The notes: generated by a model not told the origin, from the letters alone. DNA of 64,000 bases from Trichaptum fuscoviolaceum (GCA_910574455.1 CAJSYZ010000012.1:1-64000); one strand, 5' to 3'. Counted from the first letter of the stretch, positions 22,034 through 31,645 are shown. Numbers and translations are program-made.

Positions 22034-22473
22034 CCACTTGCAGATGTTTCTCCGGTACTTATTCACTGGTGAATCGTGCGATCTACTGTTCTCACTTAGG
22101 GGATCGGGTGGTAGTCTTAGTAGATATGAAATAGTAGTTTATATAAAGCAGGCTGATCTGTTAGTATGCGCACCTACCGTTATGCATGAGTATACCTAAG
22201 GAAAGCCACTTATCTCAAGAGCGCTCCCGGAGTTCACAGTTTTCTAGTTGACGCATCCCCAATACGGAATGAAAAGACTTAGAAAGCACTACCGTTTATC
22301 ATCATATGTGGTGGCCTCCTATTGTCTCATTGAAAGGGTAAAGAGCCACAACCGTTGAGAAGGTGGCTCTTTCATAGGACACTAACTCTTATAAAAGGCC
22401 ATTCTCCATTAGTTTGACCGAATCTATCTCACTTTAAAACCCCAAGACTCCTTAAAACTTGACTACGCCAACC

Positions 22474-23067
22474 ATGTCGAGCACTGACCTTCAGTTGCTG
22501 AAACAGGTGGATATGAGACTCCGTCAATTAGCTTATTACCTACAGCATGATGATGAAGAGATTCCCCCCGCTCATTGGAACAGCCAACCACCTCCTCAGC
22601 ATGCCGGTAAAGTTCGCTCTACAAAGAGCACACCGAAAGGGAAAAAAGAAAATTACAGATTGATCCTTCAGGTACTATATTCTACTCTATTCAGCAATTT
22701 GTGACTGCTTCAATCTAAATCAATCTCAAAGGACATAGTGCGATTGCACACGATGACCCTTATGAACCGACGAGACAAGAATGATCCGCTTCCATCTCCC
22801 GCCAGCAAGCAAGACGTACAAGCATTCGAGAAAGGCACCGATTCCCTCGGCCCACAAGGTCATATGCTACGCCTGGACATCTCTTCCGCGGTGAAGACTC
22901 CATGGAATATACGGGCAGCGAAGGTTTTCTGCGCAGATCTTCGCCAGCGAAGGAAGATGGGCCTGTATCCTCATCTACCTGATGTTTCGGACAGTGAAGT
23001 AGAGAAGGCATTCATGACGCACCTTATTCACCTTCGTAGACTATATCAGCGGTCCGGACATTCGTAA
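22474..23067 (+). CDS. Small two-exon protein of unknown function
   Basis: Exon 1 22474-22671, exon 2 22732-23067, with a 60-bp intron (GTACTA...AAAG), giving 177 residues. The start ACCATGT is well placed. Sequence features are a helical N-terminus (LLKQVDMRLRQLAYYLQ), a Pro-rich linker, then VRLHTMTLMNRRDKNDPLP, SAVKTPWNIRAAKVFCADL and a C-terminal helix FMTHLIHLRRLYQR. The last two blocks resemble conserved segments of Agaricomycete hypothetical proteins (compare TRSLQSLDVLHRQYR in the 3231-5911 gene), but this is recollection of pattern only. Confidence 0.65.
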
Positions 23068-23391
23068 TACTAACGCCATGTCACTTTGACCTTGCATATT
23101 TTGAAGAGACAAATCCATCTGTATGTTAATAGCATTGAGCCCTTCAAATCATGTAAAACGCAAATCAATCACTGCTCATAATGACAAGTAAATGAAGCAG
23201 CGAGAATATATATATATCAGGAGGAGCCGTGACCGGTGGTCGAAAAACATGCGTATGCTGACCCGATATTCTGTGACCGCGACCTGACAGTATATTCTTG
23301 ATTGTTACTCTACTCTTCCCCGCCGCCAGTTGTGCTTAAGTTATGCATTGTGTCACACCGCTGAATGAATGCCAGTTGAGCCTGCATCCTC

Positions 23392-23452
23392 TTTGTTCGT
23401 AAGGACAAAGGCATATTCTTCGCACAGACAAAGACCACACAAAGAGGATTAA
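23392..23452 (+). promoter_or_regulatory. CAAAGAC cluster upstream of the 23544 gene
   Basis: CTTTGTTCGTAAGGACAAAG and ACAAAGACCACACAAAGAGG lie 90-150 bp before ATG 23544. The first can form a short hairpin (CTTTGT/ACAAAG). This is the third gene in the window with this motif. No gene is seen in 23068-23543. Confidence 0.3.
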
Positions 23453-23543
23453 TCGTATTTAAAGCTTACGGAAGCGTGCACAACCCCACCGTATATCCAT
23501 TCAGCCCCCTCTAGTATTCGAACTCTGCAGGTCATAGATTCTA

Positions 23544-24587
23544 ATGAATACCTTTGATCTTCTAATCTTCATCACCGCTTTCGCAATTATTCTTAAGCAC
23601 CGCGACGCTTCTACAGCAATTGCTCCTATATCGCAAAACTCCACTACGCTAGCAGATCCATCAATCTACGCGTATTCCGGGACTTTTACCATCGGAGTGT
23701 CTGCAATCTCTGTCTTTGTCAGAAGCATTGTAGCGTCTCAGGAACTACTTCTAGACTTTAGGCAAGACCGTATTACAGCCGAGGAAGTTATAAGGAGCAA
23801 CAAAGACATGGATTCCGACAAAGCACAACATTTGTTAAACCTGGTTGCTTCTCTGCAAGCTCGATCAAAGTACAATGATCTTGCTCTGCATGATTTTGAA
23901 GATGAGCTACAGTTGTCACTTATTGGGTATGTGTTCCTTTCTAAAAATTTGCGTTGTCCTTTCTCACCGGGACTATACCATAGTATAGAATGGGTGACCA
24001 CAGAATATCAAAATCTTCATCGCCGTCTGACATTGCATAGTTGCTCTTGCGAGTCTCCTAACATGCACCTCCTTTGTGTGCGTTTGGAAGCGCATTATAT
24101 TTTCGCCCTGCATCTCGCATACGATCATGTTCGGAAACTGCTTGATGACGCAGAGGATATTATGGACAATGCACTTACCTTCCTCGTGGACTTGGAAGAG
24201 CTTTATACAATACTCGTCGACTTGAATTCGCTTCGCAATGGCCCTACCTCCGCAAGGCGGATGGATCACGTCTTGAAGCAGACGATCGAAGTCTTCGAGC
24301 TTTCGATTGAGCACTTGACAAAAGCTAGGGTCTTCATGGCAGAGACATCTTGCTTCGTCGACGAGATAGTACAGTCCCACGATAAAGAGATTGTAGCGCT
24401 GGCAGAGGGAAAACCGGTTTTCGCTGGAGGCACGAAAGGGACAAATACAACGGAAGGAACAAATATGAAGTGCGTTGTCCAAGAGCTTCATCCTATGGAC
24501 AGTGCGATGAACAACATTTGCGCGGGAGTTGCTTATCTATTTTTTGATGGAATGACGCTCAGAAGGGAGCGGGAAATTGGGAATTAA
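23544..24587 (+). CDS. Membrane-anchored alpha-helical protein (paralog of 7565-8758)
   Basis: An intronless frame of 347 residues. The N-terminus is hydrophobic (LLIFITAFAIIL), which could be a signal or anchor. It is followed by AISVFVRSIVASQELLLDFR, a DSD motif, LHDFEDELQ and long amphipathic helices, ending ICAGVAYLFFDGM. These anchor points match the minus-strand protein at 7565-8758 in the same order, so the two are distant paralogs. No enzyme motif was found. A helical membrane-tethered scaffold is a guess. Confidence 0.7.
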   Translation: MNTFDLLIFITAFAIILKHRDASTAIAPISQNSTTLADPSIYAYSGTFTIGVSAISVFVRSIVASQELLLDFRQDRITAEEVIRSNKDMDSDKAQHLLNLVASLQARSKYNDLALHDFEDELQLSLIGYVFLSKNLRCPFSPGLYHSIEWVTTEYQNLHRRLTLHSCSCESPNMHLLCVRLEAHYIFALHLAYDHVRKLLDDAEDIMDNALTFLVDLEELYTILVDLNSLRNGPTSARRMDHVLKQTIEVFELSIEHLTKARVFMAETSCFVDEIVQSHDKEIVALAEGKPVFAGGTKGTNTTEGTNMKCVVQELHPMDSAMNNICAGVAYLFFDGMTLRREREIGN

Positions 24588-24744
24588 CAATCAACTTTCT
24601 TGGTTCACTTAGTAAAGGAGAAGAATGTCATGTATAAAGGAATTCTAATGCATGTTTTGTTTTCAAAGATGACTAACTACAACGGGCATCGCATCACACA
24701 TCTTCGTTCGTGGTGAATGGTTATCATTCCCATGTTTCCTAACT

Positions 24745-25765
24745 CCGACGTCTACGTTTCCTGAGAGAGAGTCTGCGTTTCCTAAGGCTAACGTCTGCGT
24801 TTCCTGAGAGAGACGTCTGCATTTCCTAAGACAGACGTCTGCATTTCCTGAGACAGACGTCTGCGTTTACTGAGACAGACGTCTGCGTTTCCTGAGACAG
24901 ACGTCTGCGTTTCCTGAGAGAGAGTCTGCATTCCCTAAGAGAGACGTCTGCGTTTCTTGAGGCTAACGTCTGCGTTTCCTGAGAGAGAGTCTGCATTCCC
25001 TAAGAGAGACGTCTGCGTTTCCTGAGACAGACGTCTGCGTTTCTTAAGAGAGACGTCTGCGTTTCCTGAGAGAGACGTCTGCGTTTCCTGAGAGAGAGTC
25101 TGCATTCCCTAAGACAGACGTCTGCGTTTCTTAAGAGAGACGTCTGCGTTTCCTGAGAGAGACGTCTGCGTTTCCTGAGAGAGAGTCTGCATTCCCTAAG
25201 ACAGACGTCTGCGTTTCCTGAGAGAGACGTCTGCGTTTTCTGAGAGAGAGTCTGCTTTTATTAAGACTCACGTCTGCATTTCCTAAGACAGACGTCTGCG
25301 TTTCTTAAGAGAGACGCCTGCGTTTCTTAAGGCTAACGTCTGCGTTTCCTGAGAGAGAGTCTGCATTCCCTAAGAGAGACGTCTGTGTTTCCTGAGACAG
25401 ACGTCTGCGTTTCCTGAGAGAGACGTCTGCATTCCCTAAGACAGACGTCTGCGTTTCCTGAGAGAGACGTCTGCGTTTTCTGAGAGAGAGAGACGTCTGC
25501 GTTTCCTGAGAGAGAGTCTGCATTCCCTAAGAGAGACGTCTGCGTTTCTTAAGAGAGACGTCTGCGTTTCCTGAGAGAGACGTCTGCGTTTCCTGAGAGA
25601 GAGTCTGCATTCCCTAAGACAGACGTCTGCGTTTTCTGATAGAGTTCTTAAGGCTAACGTCTGCTTTTCCTAAGGCTAATGCCTGCGTTTCCTAAGACAG
25701 ATGTTTGCGTTTCCTGAGAGAGTCTGCGTTTCCTATGGCTAACGTCTGCGCTTCCCATGACTAAC
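24745..25765. repeat. Minisatellite, ~22-bp unit with GACGTC palindrome
   Basis: About 1 kb of tandem units AGACGTCTGCGTTTCCTGAG interspersed with shorter variants AGTCTGCATTCCCTAAGAG. The variants recur in a higher-order order (two or three long units, one short). Every long unit contains the palindrome AGACGTCT. The minus-strand frame at 25305-25523 is only a translation of the repeat. Confidence 0.95.
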
Positions 25766-25975
25766 GAAGACGTTTGCTGGGAGAAACAGTGACGTTTCCT
25801 GAATCCTGACATTAACGCTTTCTTTCTTGTAAGAGACGTCTACGTTTGCAGTGAAAGACGTTAACGTTTCCTTTGAGAAACGTAGATTTTTCCTACGTTT
25901 GCAGACGTGTCTCTTGAAACGTAGACATTAGTCTCAGGAAACGTAGTCTCAGAAAAAGGAGAAAGTCTCAGGAAA
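25766..25975. repeat. Degenerate end of the minisatellite with orientation switch
   Basis: The unit decays (GACGTCTACGTTTGCAG, GACGTTAACGTTTCC) and then appears inverted: TCTTGAAACGTAGAC and GTCTCAGGAAACGTAGTCTC at about 25911-25953 are reverse complements of the forward unit. This gives a potential long hairpin around 25870. Confidence 0.7.
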
Positions 25976-26065
25976 GGTAGTAAAAAAGGGAGAAAAAGGG
26001 TTCCTTGGTGTTTTTTTTGCTAACATAGATTGTCACGTAGGTATATAATTTTAACGTCTTTATAG

Positions 26066-26150
26066 TGTAGCGGCTTAAATCCCTTTCTGATGAGTAGATG
26101 CCATGAATTCCTCTGTTCAATGGTTCGATTCTCGGTTCGTGTAGATTTTT
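26066..26150 (+). ncRNA. tRNA-like Pol III promoter pair (possible SINE or decayed tRNA)
   Basis: TAGTGTAGCGGCTTAAA resembles a tRNA A box (Glu-like TAGTGTAACGGC) and GGTTCGATTCTC, about 45 bp on, a B box. Acceptor and anticodon stems do not pair convincingly, so it is not a functional tRNA as read. A similar pair occurs at 49444-49505. Confidence 0.25.
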
Positions 26151-26229
26151 AACGAGCACGTGACAGTCACAATTCATTTTGCTAGGATTTTCTCCAAGGT
26201 AAAATCGTAACGGAATAGTTTTAGTCTTT

Positions 26230-26880
26230 TCTGTAGTCTTTTATCTATCCAAAATGCTTTATAGGTCTGCAATCATTTTTCTGCATCATGTACTAGTAAA
26301 ATAAACCTAGCCTTTTTCATGTAACAAAAGTGGTATATTATAGTCTATCTTTTGCTGTTGACAAAATGTGAAACAAAAGTCCACCTTTTTGTTTATCCTG
26401 TTACATGCACCAAAAACTTAAGTTTTGATCACCCTTTTATGTTAGACAAAAGGCTAAGATCCATCTTATATTTTTTTTCAAACTTTTACTGTCTTAAAAA
26501 TGCCAAAGAAAAGTTTCATTTTTATTCACACTTTTGTGCAACGAAAAAGGCTAAGACTTTTTCACAACAGAAAAGGCTGAGCAAAACTTTGAATTTTGTT
26601 GCGTTGAAAACTCCGACTTTCGTTCACACTTTTGCATCATAAAAAAGCCTTATGCTAAAAGTTTTAATTTTGTCTATAGCAAAAGGCAGAATAGAAGTCT
26701 TACTTTTGTTCTACCTTTTACGAGCCTCAAAGGGTTAACTTTCACCATCATTTTACACTAGACAAAAGGTTGAGATAAATTTAAAGTTTTTCTCAGAATT
26801 TTACGGCCATCAAAAGGTCAAACAAAATTCTCATTTTTGTTTACGCTTTTACATAAGGAAAAAGGGTGAAATTTTTCCAG
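26230..26880. repeat. AT-rich degenerate tandem array with alternating A and T runs
   Basis: About 12 loose units alternate ACAAAAGGCT-like and CTTTTGT/CCTTTTA-like segments with runs of T between, such as GACAAAAGGCTAAGA, CGAAAAAGGCTAAGAC and AGAAAAGGCTGAGC. Adjacent A-run and T-run segments are near-complementary, giving many small hairpins. The array abuts and truncates the RT frame at 26880. Confidence 0.6.
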
Positions 26881-27188
26881 TGAGGGTAGGAGAGATCTTG
26901 GATAATGCGTGATTTATCGGAGTTGGGCTTTGGAACGACGCCTAAAGGAGCAGTGCGGAAGGGACCAATGAGAGTTAGAAGTTGGGAGACATCGAAGGGT
27001 CCGGAATATCGATTGAGACTGAGTTCCTTATTTATGTGATCGGTGACGATGTCTGGTGAATCTAAAGCTGAGCGATGGTTGTCGGGAATATAATGAGCAA
27101 TTAATTTAGATGAAACTCCTGTCTTGAAACCGAAACGAAGGCCGGCAGGAACGTCCTGGTACTTATTGAGAAGTGAGCATTGTACCAA
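26881..27188 (-). pseudogene. Truncated reverse-transcriptase N-terminus of a retroelement
   Basis: A minus-strand frame with YQDVPAGLRFGFKTGVSSK, IPDNHRSALDSPDIVTDHIN, RYSGPFD, LIGPFRTAPLGVVPK and SRIIQDLSYP. This is the N-terminal finger region of an RT, the PLGVVPK and IIQDLS blocks being the usual RT motif 1-2 surroundings. After SYPHW the sequence turns into the AT-rich array. No catalytic YxDD box, RNase H or integrase/recombinase is present. It lies directly downstream of the gag-like frame. Confidence 0.7.
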
Positions 27189-27228
27189 GACATCGTACCA
27201 TCACATATGCGGTAAGGGCGTCACGACC

Positions 27229-28410
27229 TTAAGCAGGGATTCGCGAACACTTGCGCGCGTTGTGCCCTTTGTGGCCGCAAAGCGTGCATCGATGGTCGCG
27301 ATTGCAGCCCGAACACGAGGCGGCGTTGCTATTCCATTTGTAGCACAATTGCGTGGCATCCGGGCCGAGCCAGCGACCGACTTTGTCTTGGACAAGGTAA
27401 GGGGGCTTGGAGGTCGTGCATTTGAAACTAAAGTGCCCGGTTTGACCGCACACAACACAGAAGAAAGAGCTATCGCTTGACAAGGAGGAGCAAAAATTCC
27501 TGCCCCGCGACTCGTATCTGGACGAAGATTGTTGACTGCGGTAGCCCCGCCTCGGCAAAGGCGATCGAGACCTCGGTCGGTAAGAGCGCGAACCACGGCG
27601 AGGGGACGGAGAGCGTGATCGTCTGCGAGAAGTTGAACTCTCCTTGAGGTTTCCCTTGGCAAAGTCACTATTATACTTCCGGAGAGTGGCGTTGAAGATG
27701 TTGGGCTCGAATCCTATAAGGATGTATTTCTGGGTGGCCACGATATTACGGATCTGAATGTCGTAACGCAGGTACAAGAGGAACTCGTCGTAAAAGTCTG
27801 GCTGCGCGACGATCCAATTGAAGTGTTGTTGTAGGCCATGGACGATCTTCATCTTGTTCGGGCGTGTTGAGTGGTACTGAACGAGACGGAGGAAAGTGGG
27901 ATAGGAGCGAAGCCACTCGACCACGGTCATTAGAAACTCTGCCTCGGCGTCGGGTGCTTTAGTGACCAAAGTGAAGGCACCGTTTGCGGTAGTTTGCGCA
28001 TAATGTATGTCTGCAGTGGGACGACGGTTATATTCACTGATATTGTCTGGCGTGAGAATGTGCAGCGGAAGATGTTCGTTCCAGTCCTGCATTATCTTCA
28101 AGGCGTGACGAGGGAATGTAGTAATGGTGGCCAATAAATGGCCTTCCTCGTCGATGTCGGAAGGCAGGATGAAGTTGTCATCGGCTTTGGGCGGGTGCAC
28201 GGAGGGTGCTGTATGCGTATGAGGAATCGCGGTGCGGGGTATGGTTGGTGTACGACGGATGGACGGGTTGAGGGGGCGCGAGGGAGTCGTAGGGGGCTCT
28301 GTGAGTAAAGAGCGATGGCGTGAGGGAGACTGGGCGGGTATTGCGCCGGGAGCGTTACGGGGAGGGGACGCCTGGGGAAAGGGGGCGGGGCGAGCCACTG
28401 GAATAGTATG
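27229..28410 (-). CDS. Retroelement gag-like protein with two CCHC zinc knuckles
   Basis: The body of a gag-like protein: an N-terminal Pro-rich region, then a globular helical part (LMTVVEWLRSYPTFLRLVQY, NKMKIVHGLQQHFNWIV, LLYLRYDIQIRNIVATQKYI), an Arg/Ser-rich stretch, and CVVCGQTGHFSFKC plus CTLCGHKGHNARKC (both CX2CX4HX4C, nucleic-acid binding). The frame stays open to 28866 but runs into a minisatellite there. A splice acceptor near 28400 (CTATTCCAG) suggests that the true exon begins about there. The Cys/His region resembles gag proteins of Agaricomycete recombinase-type (DIRS-like) elements, though without the recombinase this cannot be settled. Confidence 0.7.
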   Translation of the reverse strand, partial: HTIPVARPAPFPQASPPRNAPGAIPAQSPSRHRSLLTEPPTTPSRPLNPSIRRTPTIPRTAIPHTHTAPSVHPPKADDNFILPSDIDEEGHLLATITTFPRHALKIMQDWNEHLPLHILTPDNISEYNRRPTADIHYAQTTANGAFTLVTKAPDAEAEFLMTVVEWLRSYPTFLRLVQYHSTRPNKMKIVHGLQQHFNWIVAQPDFYDEFLLYLRYDIQIRNIVATQKYILIGFEPNIFNATLRKYNSDFAKGNLKESSTSRRRSRSPSPRRGSRSYRPRSRSPLPRRGYRSQQSSSRYESRGRNFCSSLSSDSSFFCVVCGQTGHFSFKCTTSKPPYLVQDKVGRWLGPDATQLCYKWNSNAASCSGCNRDHRCTLCGHKGHNARKCSRIPA

Positions 28411-28576
28411 GGAGGTAAGTATATGCGTGGTAAGGTGTTGGAACCGATGCAACGGATCAGAGATAATGAAGTAAATGCAAATCAGGCACCGAGCGAAGGG
28501 AGGCGGGGCAGCGCTAATGTGCTTAATATAGCAACGGAAGAGAATCGTAGCACGGGTTTCGCGCAAGCATGTTCGA

Positions 28577-28872
28577 GGGCCCAAAGGCATGAACAAAATA
28601 TTTATGGGCCCGGAGGCAAGAATGGCAAGAAGACCATGTAATGAACGCGATCGTGGGCCGGAAGGCATGAACGGAAAGAAATGTGTTCGTGGGCCTAAAG
28701 GCATGAACAAAGATGCTAGCACAATCGTGGGCCCGGAGGCATGAACGGCAAAAATTTGAGTCCGTGGGCCGAAAGGCATGAACATGGATAAGAGCGCGAT
28801 CGTGGGCCCGGAGGCATGAACGGCTTGTAATAGAAACAGTGAGCACGTCCGTGGGCCCGTAGGCATGAACGG
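28577..28872. repeat. Minisatellite GGGCCCGGAGGCATGAAC in the gag leader
   Basis: Eight copies start at 28577, 28606, 28655, 28691, 28729, 28766, 28804 and 28853, spaced 29-49 bp. The core GGGCC-(4-5 nt)-GGCATGAAC is conserved while spacers vary. It sits between the two gag exons, probably within an intron or leader. Confidence 0.9.
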
Positions 28873-28987
28873 CTAGGAGTGGAGGGGGGGCGTGAGCAAA
28901 GCGAACATATGCTCGAGAAACTCAGAGGCCAGAGGAAAGGAGACTAAAGCAAACATTAATTAGCAGGAATAGGATTGAATACTCACA

Positions 28988-29400
28988 GGGAGGAATTTGG
29001 ACGCCATTCTGCCTAAGAGCGCGTGCAAAGGTCTCGTTCAACTTCTCTAAACCAATCATGTACGCTTCTCGGTCGAAAGGGTTGGCAAGAGATAATAATT
29101 GGCGTCCGCGTTGCCCAGGGCCAGCAAAGGTTGCGTTCGAGAGGGAAGGGGAAGCTGGGAGCGGCGGGGGGGGGGGGGTCCTGCTTCGGCTCGAGGTGAT
29201 CTGGGAGGCATTTGGTCACTTGCTGGGGGGGTTTGGGGAGGTACAGCGTCTGTGCCACCCGCGCTTTGAGGAGGTCGAGGTGGTATAGCTTCGGTGCCAC
29301 CCGTGCCACGGACTGAGGACTGACTGCGGGGTGGGCGATTACTTTGAGTCTCGGAAACCTCTTCTTCGTCACGTAGACGCTGTCTGCGAGTGTTGACCAT
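28988..29400 (-). CDS. Gag-like N-terminal exon, split at a 13-G tract
   Basis: Starts MVNTRRQRLRDEEEVSETQS, then runs Pro-rich to a tract of 13 G (29166-29178, plus strand). Past the tract a different frame is the sensible one: SNATFAGPGQRGRQLLSLAN, then LEKLNETFARALRQNGVQIP, closing at a good donor GTGAGT near 28987. The original frame instead stops at LPTLSTEKRT. The run length therefore decides whether the exon is intact. Splicing to the body exon near 28400 would make an intron of ~590 bp. Confidence 0.5.
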
Positions 29401-29678
29401 TTATAAAATCTCGAAGAGAAGGAAGAAAGAGAAATTTGAGACAAGTTTCAGTAGATTGGATGGCGGATGAGACGGAAAGACAAGTATGCGCGGATGTCGC
29501 GCGCATACGGTCACACTGTCTTAGTGGCACGTGACCTTCACTCCTTCGTGAGTCGTGGGACTTCTACGAAGTCCTGTCATTTGCAACACCATGCAGTTCC
29601 TCAAACCTCCATTGGTACTCTAATTAAATTCCGATATTTATTTATGACTTTCCGATGTACTGATTAGCAGACCAGAGT
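29401..29678. other. Upstream of the retroelement / downstream of the reductase
   Basis: No gene is seen. A short CGCGCATA inverted pair (ATGCGCGGATGTCGCGCGCATA, 29486-29507) is present. I found no LTR match to the other end of the retroelement. Confidence 0.4.
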
Positions 29679-31308
29679 TCATGGAGTATTGACCGGGTTC
29701 CAGCTAATAGCACCCGCATCACCTTTATCCAGCGCGTCAAGAGCGGATACGTCTTCCTCCGAGAGTTCAAAGTCGTAGACATCGGCGTTCGAGACCACGC
29801 GCTCCGGGTGCGATGATTTAGGGAGTGGGATGAACCTACGTGTCGGAGGTAGATATCAATCATGATTGTTAAAACGAGAAACGACTAAAGACGTACCCCT
29901 TCTGCAAAGACCATCGAACCAGAACTTGCGCAGGATCTTTGTTGTTCTATTGGAAACCACGCGATAAGTCTTGATGTAAGAGCTTCGACGGTGACCTAGC
30001 ATACCTTCTTTGCTATTTCTTGTAGAACCGGGCTCGAGAAGTCTCCTCGTATGAGAGGACAATAAGCCTGGACTGCTATCCCGTGTGCGCGGCAGTACTC
30101 GACGATCGGCTTTTGCTGACAGAAAGGGTGAAGCTACAGTAGCAGCATGAATTGCATGATATGGTTATTATTTACAAGCATCAAGCAAAGCAAAAACACG
30201 CACCTCGATTTGATTGACAGCGGGAGTCTCTAATCCAGCTTCCTTAATCTCCTCGAGGTGCTTTACGCCGCTATAGTTAATTTCAGAAATTAAATAGTTT
30301 TCTCAAGTAAGGTAAGACGCTCACTAATTACTGACGCCGACTGTTCGTACCTTTCCCTCGTCCCTCTTCTGGAGCAGGGAGACGTACGTCTGGAGCCGCT
30401 TCTCCTTTCCGGACAGTGGTGAATGGATGAGGTATAGATCGATGTAGCCTAGGCATGTAATCACGACAGTTGTAAGCAGTAGTGAGACCGGGTTTTGTTC
30501 CGCATGATCATTTGGCGTTTGTGGAGTTATCGGCGGGAAAGGTGAGAACACGAACAATTAAGACAAGTCCATCAAAGAAGAATTGCCAGGACTTACTGAA
30601 ACCGAGCTTAGTTAGGCTCTCTTCGACGACCCGCAGAGCGGATTCCGATCCATGCGAGTTTTGTATAATTTTCGTTGCTGATTGATGACAGATATTAGAC
30701 CAGAGATATCAGGAGCTTATAGGTAAGAAAGCTTGATCTTGAGCGCGCGCTGGGTAATGGCGGTGATCGGAGATTGAAGCCAAGAGGAGTGTAGTCGATC
30801 ACCGTGAGTCGTACAATCAATGCAAAGAGGTTTCGCTCTAGGCAGACAGCCTTGATAGGTTCAACGCCTCCGCGAAGGGTAGATACCCAGCCGCGTATAT
30901 CTCATACCAGCATAGTCGAGCTCAAGAGAATAGCAAGAGAAAAAAGAAACAAATTCGTGCAGCCTTTGAATCAATCCACAAGAATAAAATTCCTTCAGAC
31001 ACGACCACTGCACTCACTCACGAAGATATCTTCTCTCTTCACACCACTCTGCTGGATAGCTTTTCCAACATCAACTTCGTTCCGATACACTTGCGCGGTG
31101 TCGATGTGCCTTTCGTGCAACAATATCAGTTTATGAGCATGAGTTGTTGCTTGGAGGTAAAAGATAAGGACACGAACCGGTAGCCATGCTCGAGGGCGGC
31201 CTCAACGGCAGGAATACAGGAGTGGTTTTGGTATACTCCAAGACCAAGAGCTGGTATTTCGAAGCCTGAGGAGAGCTTGATTGTCGACGATAGTGTTAGT
31301 CTTGCCAT
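29679..31308 (-). CDS. Aldo-keto reductase
   Basis: About nine exons on the minus strand, start ATG 31308 ([20 protein letters not shown]), stop 29679-29681. The protein follows the AKR order: [12 protein letters not shown], then [11 protein letters not shown] (catalytic Asp and Tyr), [14 protein letters not shown] (catalytic Lys), [11 protein letters not shown] (catalytic His), [39 protein letters not shown], and [13 protein letters not shown] at the NADPH site, ending in [17 protein letters not shown]. All four tetrad residues are present and every exon joins in frame. One intron (~30688-31015) is ~330 bp, unusually long here. AKRs reduce carbonyls with NADPH in the cytosol; the substrate cannot be told. 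An in-frame ATG at 31323 adds five residues. Confidence 0.9.
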
Positions 31309-31364
31309 GGAAGTCGATGTCAAAGAAGTGCTGCTTACTTGACTTACTAAGAGGTGGACGTCGT

Positions 31365-31645
31365 ACGGCTCTTAATCCGATTTGCCGACTCGGAACTTGA
31401 ATGCCGGGCGCTCATTTGGCGCCAACTTGAATACACAGCAAGGACAACCGTCATATGGAATCCACATGAGTCGCACTATATGGTCACATGTAGAGTGACC
31501 ATATACGGGTCCATATGTCTCACAGCTGGATCCATGCTGACTTTTAATAGATCCATAATGGATCCAGGTACCCACGTAGAACCAGCTGGACGATTCCACA
31601 TGGGTCCCGTAAGTGCAGGGTTCATTATATAATAATGATAGCATA
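31365..31645. repeat. Dispersed repeat, copy A
   Basis: Contains ACACAGCAAGGACAACCGTC, GGAATCCACATG, CAGCTGGATCCA and GGATCCAGGT. The same blocks occur inverted at 43680-43970. GGATCC-centred palindromes are frequent. It looks like a short non-autonomous element. The flanking 31646-31872 is AT-rich and empty. Confidence 0.6.

Noticed and set aside
25305..25523. 72-codon minus-strand frame of repeated LSQETQTSL
   Set aside because: It is a translation of the GACGTC minisatellite and has no independent coding support.
24745..25765. CRISPR-like array
   Set aside because: Units are contiguous without unique spacers, and the DNA is eukaryotic.
26352..26642. 96-codon plus-strand frame
   Set aside because: Lies wholly in the AT-rich degenerate array and has biased, domain-free composition.
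29401..29678. LTR of the gag/RT element
   Set aside because: No direct repeat of this stretch was found at the other end; the element is truncated there.
31372..31644. 90-codon minus-strand frame
   Set aside because: Coincides with dispersed repeat copy A; copy B does not keep the frame.
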